DNA of 5,404 bases. It comes from an uncultured Coriobacteriaceae bacterium. GTDB lineage: Bacteria > Actinomycetota > Coriobacteriia > Coriobacteriales > UMGS124. The notes under the pieces are model-generated. The model was not told the origin of the DNA, did no database searches, and worked only from the letters and a program-made list of their open reading frames with translations. This document shows, piece by piece, positions 1-5,056 of the stretch (the first letter of the stretch is position 1; every line of letters begins with the position of its first letter). The stretch is taken from the NCBI GenBank assembly GCA_900555105.1, contig USJP01000137.1, positions 1 through 5,404 of the forward strand, read 5' to 3'. A program made the translations under genes and the position numbers.

Positions 1-32
1 GGGCGTCAGTGCAAAGCGCTGAACTCACGCCC
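1..32 (-). terminator. Possible terminator hairpin after the aminopeptidase gene, cut by window edge
   Basis: An outer stem GGGCGT (1-6) pairs with ACGCCC (27-32). An inner stem CAGTGC (7-12) pairs with GCGCTG (16-21) with one G-T pair and an AAA loop, leaving a 5-nt bulge at 22-26. It lies 24 nt beyond the stop codon of the minus-strand aminopeptidase gene, where an operon terminator is expected. The T-tract that would make it intrinsic would fall to the left of base 1 and cannot be seen. No T-tract follows on the plus strand (it reads TACAAAAATC), so a plus-strand terminator is unlikely. Bases 33-55 hold nothing recognisable. Confidence 0.35.
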
Positions 33-55
33 TACAAAAATCGCAGGTACAACGC

Positions 56-1375
56 CTACCAGGCAGCTCCGTCAGCACCATCGATGGCAATGTCCGCCTC
101 GAAGAACGCCTTGATGGCCGCGATGCCATAAGCCGTGTCCTTGACACCGCCCGTCTCGTAGCTCGAGTGCATGGCGAGCTGAGGCATGCCGATGTCAACG
201 GCGTGCACGCTGACCTGCGTGTTGGACAGGTTGCCCAAGGTGGAGCCGCCGGCGACGTCGCTGCGGTTGGCAAACGTTTGCAGGGGGATACCGGCCTTCT
301 TGCACAGCGCGGTGAACACGGCACGACTGAAGGCGTCGGTCGTGTACTTCTGGTTCGCGGCTTCCTTGATGACAGGGCCGCCGTTGAGCTTCGCCTTGTT
401 ACAGTCGTCGGTCTTGCCCGGGATGTTGGGATGGACCGCATGGGCGTTGTCGCAGCTCACGAGGAACGACTTGGCAACCGCGCGGTAATAGTCCTGCTCA
501 CCCTTGCCCAGCGCTGCGTTCATGCGCACGAGCACGTCATGTAGGAACGTGGACATGGCGCCCTGCTTGGTGTTGGAGCCGACCTCCTCGTTGTCAAAGA
601 GGGCAACCACGTTCACGCAGGCATCGTTGGGCGCAGCCTCAAGCAGGCCCTTGAGCGCCACGAACGCGCACTGCAGGTCGTCGAGCTTGGGCGTGGAGAC
701 AAACTCCTTGTCGAAGCCCCAGACGCAACCCTGCTGGCGGTTTACCAGGAAAAGGTCCTTGGCCAGGATGTCTTCCACGGCACAGCCCAGGCGCTGGGCG
801 ACCATCTCGTCGAAGGCACCCCGCGTAAGGTTGCCGGCGCTCATGAGGGGGCACAGGTCCACCTGGCGGTTGAAAGCCTTGCCGTCATTGACCGAACGGT
901 CAAAGTGAATGCACATGTTCGGGATGATGAGCACGTCCTCGTCGATGTGCAGAAGGCGGCTCTCGATACCGCTCGGGGTCTGAACGATCACGCGGCCCGC
1001 CAGGCCAAGCGGCCTGTCGAGCCAGGTAGAGTCGATGGGACCGCCGTACACCTCGACGTTCAGGCGCAGGTAGTCGCCAGGACCCTCAAGCTCAGGCACG
1101 GCCTTGACCTTGAACGTAGGCGAGTCGGTGTGAGCGGCAGCAATCTGGAAGTGATAATTTGACAGCTCGGAGCCCACCTTGAAGGCAATGAGGCTGGAGT
1201 TGTTGCGAACGGCGTAGTAGCTGCCGCCAGGTACGACGTTCCACTCGTCGCCCTCGCGCAGGCACTCGAAGCCGGCGGCGTCAAGATAGCGCCTGGCCGA
1301 TGCCACCGAGTGGAACATGCTGGGGCTCTGCTTGATGAACTCGATGAGCTCAAGCGAGGTCTCAATATCGCTCAT
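56..1375 (-). CDS. apeB: M18 family metallo-aminopeptidase (aspartyl aminopeptidase type)
   Basis: This 439-residue protein is a full-length cytosolic M18 peptidase, a family of large homo-oligomeric di-zinc enzymes that remove N-terminal residues, often Asp or Glu, from peptides. The signature blocks are all present in order: AHTDSP (81-86, metal ligand His82 and catalytic-site Asp84), LDDL (231-234, bridging Asp232), FDNEEVGS (260-267, catalytic/metal Glu263-Glu264), CDNAHAVHPN (308-317, ligand Asp309), GGPVIK (332-337), and AGGSTLG followed by AMHSSYE (401-407, ligand His403). Ligand assignments follow the known family pattern. The start ATG (1375-1373) is preceded by AAAGGA with about 11 nt spacing. 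The gene begins 28 nt after the AroM gene ends, so it is probably last in the operon. No signal peptide is seen. The substrate cannot be fixed from sequence; the symbol apeB is the usual bacterial name for this family. Confidence 0.96.
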   Translation of the reverse strand: MSDIETSLELIEFIKQSPSMFHSVASARRYLDAAGFECLREGDEWNVVPGGSYYAVRNNSSLIAFKVGSELSNYHFQIAAAHTDSPTFKVKAVPELEGPGDYLRLNVEVYGGPIDSTWLDRPLGLAGRVIVQTPSGIESRLLHIDEDVLIIPNMCIHFDRSVNDGKAFNRQVDLCPLMSAGNLTRGAFDEMVAQRLGCAVEDILAKDLFLVNRQQGCVWGFDKEFVSTPKLDDLQCAFVALKGLLEAAPNDACVNVVALFDNEEVGSNTKQGAMSTFLHDVLVRMNAALGKGEQDYYRAVAKSFLVSCDNAHAVHPNIPGKTDDCNKAKLNGGPVIKEAANQKYTTDAFSRAVFTALCKKAGIPLQTFANRSDVAGGSTLGNLSNTQVSVHAVDIGMPQLAMHSSYETGGVKDTAYGIAAIKAFFEADIAIDGADGAAW

Positions 1376-1403
1376 GCAGGTAAACGTCCTTTCACGTGCG
1401 AGG

Positions 1404-2087
1404 TTAAACGAGAAGCTCGGTCAGGATGCGGGCCGCAAGGGTGCGAGGAAGCAGCACAGGCAGGCCGCTCGTCTCTTCCAGGGCCTCCTTCATGGCTGCC
1501 GAGTAGCCCATGCAGTCGGTGCACATGAAGGCAAGGTCCTTGTCGGCAAACTGCTTGCCCGCCTCCTTGACCGCCTCGAAGTCCAGATAGGGGCTCGCGC
1601 TGGCCACGAATACGTCGACGCCGCTGCGGCCCCAGAACTCGTAGGCCTGCTCCACCTGATCGGGCATGGGCACAAGGATGCCGATGCGCTTGCCGCCAGC
1701 CAGGTTGCGGGCCACCGCATGCAGCAGGGGCTGCGGCTCAAGGAAGAGCTTCTCGTGGTGGAACTCGGGGAACACGCCGGTGCAGAAGAGGGCCGCGGCA
1801 TCTGCCCCCTCCCGCTCAGCCTGGTCAATCTTTGCTTGCACGAGAGGGTTCACGAACCTCTGGGTGAAGTGGGCCTGACGGCCGTCGCGCATGCGCGAGA
1901 CGAGCATCTCATCGCCGGGCTCGACCGTCACGGCCGCCTCGATCTGCTCAAGCGTGTAGTCGTCAAGCGCGCCGTACTCACGCACCTCGACATGCGCCGG
2001 CAGCATCGGGGCGATGTCGCCCATGATGTCGACGCGCGGTGCCTGCCCGATAGTGATTGCCGCAAGCACTTTTTTACCCGAAGCCAT
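1404..2087 (-). CDS. AroM family protein (Asp/Glu racemase-like fold, function unknown)
   Basis: This 227-residue protein matches the AroM family in length and motifs: ITIGQAPRVDI (11-21), FCTG (101-104), KLFLEPQPLL (113-122), GKRIGILVPMPDQVEQ (132-147), TDCMGY (190-195), and a C-terminus LPVLLPRTLAARILTELLV. E. coli AroM is known from the aroL locus but has no proven activity. The family is related to Asp/Glu/hydantoin racemases, which use two facing cysteines. Cys102 and Cys192 sit at plausible equivalent places (inference). ATG at 2087 was chosen because AGGGAGGG lies just upstream. The open frame extends 50 codons further to 2237, but that part runs over the end of the DUF1177 gene, has basic low-quality composition and is not family-like. 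The gene lies 41 nt after DUF1177 and 28 nt before the aminopeptidase. The symbol is left blank because orthology to E. coli aroM is not shown. Confidence 0.92.
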   Translation of the reverse strand: MASGKKVLAAITIGQAPRVDIMGDIAPMLPAHVEVREYGALDDYTLEQIEAAVTVEPGDEMLVSRMRDGRQAHFTQRFVNPLVQAKIDQAEREGADAAALFCTGVFPEFHHEKLFLEPQPLLHAVARNLAGGKRIGILVPMPDQVEQAYEFWGRSGVDVFVASASPYLDFEAVKEAGKQFADKDLAFMCTDCMGYSAAMKEALEETSGLPVLLPRTLAARILTELLV

Positions 2088-2090
2088 GAA

Positions 2091-2098
2091 CCCTCCCT
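2091..2098 (-). promoter_or_regulatory. Strong ribosome binding site deciding the AroM start
   Basis: On the minus strand the bases read AGGGAGGG followed by TTC and ATG. The core GGAGG is 4 nt, or AGGGA 6 nt, from the start codon at 2087. This supports starting the AroM protein here rather than at the far end of the longer open frame, which has no comparable site. Confidence 0.8.
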
Positions 2099-2128
2099 GT
2101 CGTCTATTTCTTAAACTAGCAGGTAAAA

Positions 2129-3085
2129 CTAGTCGTTCTCGTTGACGGGCATGCCCTCGCCAAAGGTCTGGAAGCGCCTCATCGGACCATACAGCTTGAT
2201 GAGGTGGTCGAACTCGCCCTGGCTGTAGAACTGGCACTTGCCAGCGCCGTAGAACTTGGCGACCTCGACGGCGTAGCGGGCAGCGGTCTCGACGTCAACG
2301 GGACGGCTGGCACCGGTGGCGCAGCCGGCGGTGGGCATCTCGGCGGTGATGGCGACACCCACAACGGGGGCATTGGTCACAACGGCAGGCTGCAGGATGG
2401 AGTTGATGTGGTGCAGGTCGTTGCCATAGGGCGTAATGTCCTGCTGGGCAAGCGGGAAGATGGCGGGCAGCTTGCCGGTCACCGTGGTGTAGATGTCCAT
2501 AAGATCGTTGGACACCTCGAGGATGTAGCCCTCCTTGACGGTGTTGGAGATGGCGATGCCGTTGAGGTTGATGACGCGGTTGCCCTTGGTGGTGTCGATG
2601 GAGAGGATGGCGTCCATGCGCTCGTCGACCTCGGCCATGTTGCACTGCACCATGGAGATGGGCGAACCCATGAAGGGCACAGGGAAGTGCTCCTGGGTGG
2701 GGGCGTCGGGGCAGATGTGGGTGGCCACGATGACGTCACCCTCAAGGACGTCGCCGTTGCGGTGCATCTTGGCGATTTTGAGACCGGCAGCCAGGGCGGC
2801 AAGAGCGCCGTCACCGTCGGAGACGAAACCGATCATGGCAGGACGGGCGCCCAGGCCGCCCAGGCGACCGATGATGCCCAGCGTGGGGGCGGTGCCGCCG
2901 GAAGACTTGCCGTTGGAACCCTTGATGAGAGCCTTGATGCAGTCGGTGGAACCCTTGGCACCCTCGATGGTGGTGACAGTCACCTCATCGGCGCCGTTCT
3001 CAAGCAGAAGCTGCTTGGCGGTCTCACCGCAAGCGGCGGGGGTATCAAGCAATTCGAACAAGTCAAGAACTTCTTTTAACAGCAT
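2129..3085 (-). CDS. DUF1177 domain-containing protein
   Basis: I recognise this 318-residue protein as a DUF1177 (Pfam PF06675) family member, essentially the whole domain. No biochemical role is established for the family. Visible conserved-looking blocks are a Gly-rich segment from about 62 to 80 (including GIIGRLGGLGARP), FVSDGDGALAALAAGLKIAKM (87-107), VIVATHICPDAPT (118-130), PFMGSPISM (137-145), GVAITAEMPTAGCATGASRPVD (243-264), and YGPMRRFQTFGEGMP near the end. Acidic and His residues in SDGDGA, THICPDAP and TAEMPTAG could form a metal site, but that is speculation. No signal peptide or membrane span is seen, so it is probably cytosolic. ATG at 3085 has AGAGG 5 nt upstream. It is the promoter-proximal gene of the minus-strand cluster. 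DUF1177 genes beside AroM genes are, to my knowledge, a recurring pair. Confidence 0.92.
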   Translation of the reverse strand: MLLKEVLDLFELLDTPAACGETAKQLLLENGADEVTVTTIEGAKGSTDCIKALIKGSNGKSSGGTAPTLGIIGRLGGLGARPAMIGFVSDGDGALAALAAGLKIAKMHRNGDVLEGDVIVATHICPDAPTQEHFPVPFMGSPISMVQCNMAEVDERMDAILSIDTTKGNRVINLNGIAISNTVKEGYILEVSNDLMDIYTTVTGKLPAIFPLAQQDITPYGNDLHHINSILQPAVVTNAPVVGVAITAEMPTAGCATGASRPVDVETAARYAVEVAKFYGAGKCQFYSQGEFDHLIKLYGPMRRFQTFGEGMPVNEND

Positions 3086-3108
3086 GGAAACCTCTTTTCT
3101 ATACTAAA

Positions 3109-3117
3109 GTGATACCA
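3109..3117 (-). promoter_or_regulatory. Candidate extended -10 promoter for the DUF1177-AroM-aminopeptidase operon
   Basis: The minus strand reads TGGTATCAC: an extended -10 TG, one base, then TATCAC (4 of 6 matches to TATAAT). Transcription would begin near 3102 and give a leader of about 17 nt carrying the AGAGG ribosome site at 3095-3091. No good -35 hexamer is seen 16-18 nt upstream, so the call rests on the extended -10 and on position. A TATAGA at 3103-3098 is too close to the start codon to leave room for the ribosome site. Confidence 0.35.
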
Positions 3118-3118
3118 T
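3109..3118 (+). repeat. Intergenic 10-mer GTGATACCAT, copy 1
   Basis: This 10-mer is identical to bases 5001-5010, the other intergenic region of the plus-strand transporter unit. Both copies are non-coding. It may be a promoter element: either strand reads as TGnTAnnA, resembling an extended -10. It could also be a regulator half-site. A chance match is possible at this length. Confidence 0.4.
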
Positions 3119-3125
3119 TCATCGG

Positions 3126-3153
3126 TTGCCTTTGGTGCGTTAGCGAGTTTAAT
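3126..3153 (+). promoter_or_regulatory. Candidate distal promoter for the substrate-binding protein gene
   Basis: TTGCCT (3126-3131, 4 of 6 matches to the -35 consensus) is separated by 16 nt from TTTAAT (3148-3153, 5 of 6 matches to the -10 consensus). Transcription would begin near 3160 with a leader of about 85 nt. The -10 falls inside the inverted repeat TAGCGA-N8-TCGCCA. It competes with the proximal candidate at 3155-3183; sequence alone does not choose between them. Confidence 0.4.
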
Positions 3154-3160
3154 ATCGCCA
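3141..3160. promoter_or_regulatory. Inverted repeat TAGCGA-N8-TCGCCA, possible operator
   Basis: The arms TAGCGA (3141-3146) and TCGCCA (3155-3160) are inverted with 5 of 6 positions matching, around an AT-rich centre GTTTAATA. The repeat covers the distal -10 candidate and touches the proximal -35 candidate, a position from which a bound repressor would block transcription. No regulator gene is in the window, and the binder is unknown. Confidence 0.3.
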
Positions 3161-3183
3161 TGTGATGCGGGAGGAAGTATATT
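3155..3183 (+). promoter_or_regulatory. Candidate proximal promoter for the substrate-binding protein gene
   Basis: TCGCCA (3155-3160, 4 of 6 matches to the -35 consensus) and TATATT (3178-3183, 5 of 6 matches to the -10 consensus) are separated by an ideal 17 nt. Transcription would start near 3190 and give a leader of about 55 nt before the ATG at 3245. The -10 lies in the centre and right arm of a perfect GAGGAA/TTCCTC inverted repeat, which suggests control by a DNA-binding protein. Confidence 0.4.
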
Positions 3184-3187
3184 CCTC
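3171..3187. promoter_or_regulatory. Perfect inverted repeat GAGGAA-N5-TTCCTC, possible operator or leader hairpin
   Basis: GAGGAA (3171-3176) and TTCCTC (3182-3187) are perfectly complementary around GTATA. Two G-T pairs could extend the stem (3169-3170 with 3188-3189). As DNA it overlaps the proximal -10 and looks like an operator. If transcription instead starts at the distal promoter, it would form a small hairpin in the mRNA leader. It has no following T-tract, so it is not a terminator. Confidence 0.4.
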
Positions 3188-3244
3188 TTCGTATTGTATG
3201 TCCTGACGATTCGTGTTTTGCCGTTTAACGACAAGGAGAGCACC

Positions 3245-4927
3245 ATGGCTATCGACAGCACCATCTCTCGTCGCTCCTTCATGGCAGCCGCAGCCGGCAC
3301 CCTCGCCGCCGCCGGTCTCGCCGGCACCTTCGCAGGTACCAGCGCTAACGTCGCCAAGGCCGAGGAGCCCAAGCAGGGTGGCACCCTCACGGTGTCCCTC
3401 GCCTCCGCCCCCTCCAAGCTCGACCCCATCCACTACTCGGGCGCTTACGAGGGTCAGATCATCTGCGCAGCTTGCGACCGCCTCATTGAGTACAACGACG
3501 AGCTCACCGAGTTCGTGCCCTCGCTGGCCACCAGCTGGGAGGTCTCCGACGACGGCATCACCTATGTCTTCCAAATTCGTGAAGGCGTCACGTTCAACCC
3601 TTCCGATTACCACGACAGGCGCCCGCTCACCGCTGAGGACGTCGCCTACTCGCTGAACCGCTCCGGCCAGTTCTCCGACAACGCGCGCCTGTCCATGCTC
3701 GACAAGGCCGAGGCCACCGGCGACCTCGAGGTCACCTGCACCCTGACCAACGCCTGCGCCGCCTTCCTCACCGCCCTCACCGACGCCGGCAACTCCATCG
3801 TTTGTCAGGAGGATGTCGACGGCTACGGCGACAGCTTCAACAGGAACGTGTGCGGCACCGGCGCCTTCAAGCTCGTTGAGTTCTCCCTTGACGAGCGCGC
3901 CACGCTCGAAGCCAACGAGGAGTACTGGCTCGCTCGTCCCAACGTGGACAACCTCGTGTTCTGCATGTGTCCGGGCGGGTACGTTGTCGGCGCAGCGAGT
4001 GAAGAGGGCCTTCTCTGCGTGAACGGCATGAGCCCCTTCGCGCGCGACGGACAGAACGCCAACGCCGCCGTGACCGGCGAGGTCGACATCGCGACCGACC
4101 TTCAGGGCGAGGCCATCGCCACCGTTCAGGCCTCCGACGCCGTCGAGGTCCTGACCACCCAGGCCCTCCAGATCAGCTACATCCGCTTCAACTCCCGCGA
4201 CGAGATTGAGGGCAGGCCCAACCCCCTGGCTGACGTCAACGTCCGCAAGGCCCTCGCCATGGCCGCCGACTGGGACGCCATCCGCACGGCCCTCTTCAAG
4301 TATGATGACGCCGTCCCCGGCTACCTGCCCATCCCCTTCGGCTCCTGGGCCTACGATGCAAGCCAGGAGAGCCTCGCCCCCAGCTATGACATCGAGCAGG
4401 CAATGCAGCTCATGGCCGACGCCGGCTATGCCAGCGGCTTCGACATCTCGATGTACGTCACCAACAACCAGGCCCGCGTCGACCTGACCACCATGCTCCA
4501 GGGTTACTGGGCTGCCCTGGGCGTGAACGTGACCCCCGTCATCGGCGAGTGGGGCTCCTACTCCGACGCCGTCTGCGGCGGCAAGGCCGACACCTACGCC
4601 ATGTCTTGGTCCTGGTACCCCGACCCCTACTTCTTCCTCAACAACCTGTTCGCCTCGAACCAGACGACGGCAATTGGCAACGGCGCCGGCTACGTCAACG
4701 CCGAGGTCGACGACCTGCTCCTCAAGGCCGTCCAGACCACCGACCAGGACGAGCGCGCCAAGTACTACCAGCAGGTCATCGAGATTGTGATGAACGACTG
4801 CGTGGGCGTGTACTATGCGGTTCCCAACGTGTTCTACGCCCAGAACCCCCGCGTGCACGATTTCGCCCAGCGAGCCGACTCCATGCTTCGCTTCGTCACG
4901 GCCAGCCGCAACACTTGGGTTGAGTAA
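3245..4927 (+). CDS. Tat-exported ABC transporter substrate-binding protein, family 5 (peptide type)
   Basis: This 560-residue extracytoplasmic solute receptor belongs to SBP_bac_5 (DppA/OppA type). It delivers peptides or similar solutes to an ABC importer whose first permease gene follows. The start is ATG 3245, with AAGGAG 6 nt upstream. The N-terminus has a twin-arginine motif SRRSFM (8-13), a hydrophobic Ala/Gly stretch, and a likely signal peptidase I site after AKA (39). There is no lipobox Cys. Family landmarks are GGTLTVSLASAPSKLDP (45-61), LATSWEVSDDGITYVFQIREGV (94-115), PLTAEDVAYSLNRS (127-140), GTGAFKLVEF (204-213), NPLADVNVRKALAMAADWDAI (326-346), AMQLMADAGY (386-395) and a MSWSWYPDPYFFL segment (453-465). 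An extra segment near residues 244-267 is described separately. Eleven cysteines are all in the mature part. The exact ligand cannot be read from sequence. Confidence 0.95.
   Translation: MAIDSTISRRSFMAAAAGTLAAAGLAGTFAGTSANVAKAEEPKQGGTLTVSLASAPSKLDPIHYSGAYEGQIICAACDRLIEYNDELTEFVPSLATSWEVSDDGITYVFQIREGVTFNPSDYHDRRPLTAEDVAYSLNRSGQFSDNARLSMLDKAEATGDLEVTCTLTNACAAFLTALTDAGNSIVCQEDVDGYGDSFNRNVCGTGAFKLVEFSLDERATLEANEEYWLARPNVDNLVFCMCPGGYVVGAASEEGLLCVNGMSPFARDGQNANAAVTGEVDIATDLQGEAIATVQASDAVEVLTTQALQISYIRFNSRDEIEGRPNPLADVNVRKALAMAADWDAIRTALFKYDDAVPGYLPIPFGSWAYDASQESLAPSYDIEQAMQLMADAGYASGFDISMYVTNNQARVDLTTMLQGYWAALGVNVTPVIGEWGSYSDAVCGGKADTYAMSWSWYPDPYFFLNNLFASNQTTAIGNGAGYVNAEVDDLLLKAVQTTDQDERAKYYQQVIEIVMNDCVGVYYAVPNVFYAQNPRVHDFAQRADSMLRFVTASRNTWVE
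3974..4045 (+). other. Atypical in-frame extra segment within the substrate-binding protein
   Basis: In this family about 16 residues normally separate the strand ending in VDNLVF (here 234-239) from the GEVDIA motif (here 279-284). Here 39 residues do. Removing about 24 residues (244-267, starting GGYVVGAASEEG and ending SPFAR) joins CMCP to DGQNANAAVTGEVDIA, which looks canonical. The segment uses CCG, GGG, GTT, GCG, AGT, GAA and CTT, whereas the rest of the gene strongly prefers GCC, GAG, CTC and CCC. The inverted repeat TGTCCG (3968-3973)/CGGACA (4048-4053) brackets it. The boundaries are approximate. It may be an acquired insertion or simply a lineage-specific loop. Confidence 0.5.
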
Positions 4928-4952
4928 AGACGTTTATTTGATAGGTTCTGCC

Positions 4953-4989
4953 GCGGAGGCACGCGTACTTCCAGCGTACCTCCGCTTTT
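4953..4989 (+). terminator. Intrinsic terminator between binding-protein and permease genes
   Basis: GCGGAGG (4953-4959) pairs with CCTCCGC (4979-4985), and ACGC (4961-4964) pairs with GCGT (4974-4977). A single C-A mismatch separates the two stem parts, the loop is 9 nt, and TTTT follows at 4986-4989, with more T-rich sequence after. It lies 25 nt beyond the binding-protein stop codon. Such partial terminators inside ABC importer operons commonly let the binding protein be made in excess over the membrane subunits (known pattern). Whether readthrough occurs here is inferred. Confidence 0.8.
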
Positions 4990-5000
4990 CTCGTATTTGG

Positions 5001-5010
5001 GTGATACCAT
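5001..5010 (+). repeat. Intergenic 10-mer GTGATACCAT, copy 2, possible permease promoter element
   Basis: This copy is identical to 3109-3118. On the plus strand it includes TG, one base, then TACCAT (5005-5010), a weak extended -10. An overlapping CATAAT (5008-5013) is also -10-like, with a poor -35 TTTTCT at 4986-4991. A promoter here would restart transcription after the terminator and place the permease start codon about 40 nt into the message. The evidence is suggestive only. Confidence 0.35.
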
Positions 5011-5043
5011 AATTTATTGGCCTCGACAGCAAAAAACAACAAC

Positions 5044-5051
5044 GGTGGTGA
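5044..5051 (+). promoter_or_regulatory. Ribosome binding site selecting the permease GTG start
   Basis: GGTGGTGA matches the ideal GGAGGTGA at 7 of 8 positions and lies 5 nt before GTG 5057. In-frame GTG codons at 5045 and 5048 are inside this site and have no ribosome site of their own, so GTG 5057 is preferred. Confidence 0.65.
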
Positions 5052-5056
5052 ACCAG

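Noticed and set aside
1317..2114. Plus-strand open frame (265 codons) opposite the AroM gene
   Set aside because: The complement of a clear AroM gene. No motif or credible ribosome site was seen.
2088..2237. Fifty-codon N-terminal extension of the AroM reading frame
   Set aside because: It overlaps the end of DUF1177, is Arg/Pro-rich and not family-like, and the strong AGGGAGGG site points to ATG 2087.
2204..3079. Plus-strand open frame (291 codons) opposite the DUF1177 gene
   Set aside because: Gly/Val/Asp/His-rich low-complexity translation typical of antisense to GC-rich coding DNA. The minus strand carries an intact recognised family with a good start.
3194..3244. Upstream TTG start adding 17 residues to the binding protein
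   Set aside because: ATG 3245 has AAGGAG at 6 nt and places the twin-arginine motif at the normal distance from the N-terminus. The extension has no ribosome site and would bury the signal.
3588..3640. Apparent extra residues around FNPSDYHDRRPLTAED in the binding protein
   Set aside because: A longer loop here (pattern like F-x-P-x-x-Y-x-D-x-R-x-x-TAED) is common in a subfamily of these receptors, so it is not an insertion specific to this gene.
3149..4858. Long minus-strand open frame (569 codons) opposite the binding-protein gene
   Set aside because: It is the complementary shadow of a GC-biased gene: Val/Gly/Glu/Ala-rich composition with no domain pattern, while the plus strand has a full family-5 receptor with ribosome site and signal peptide.
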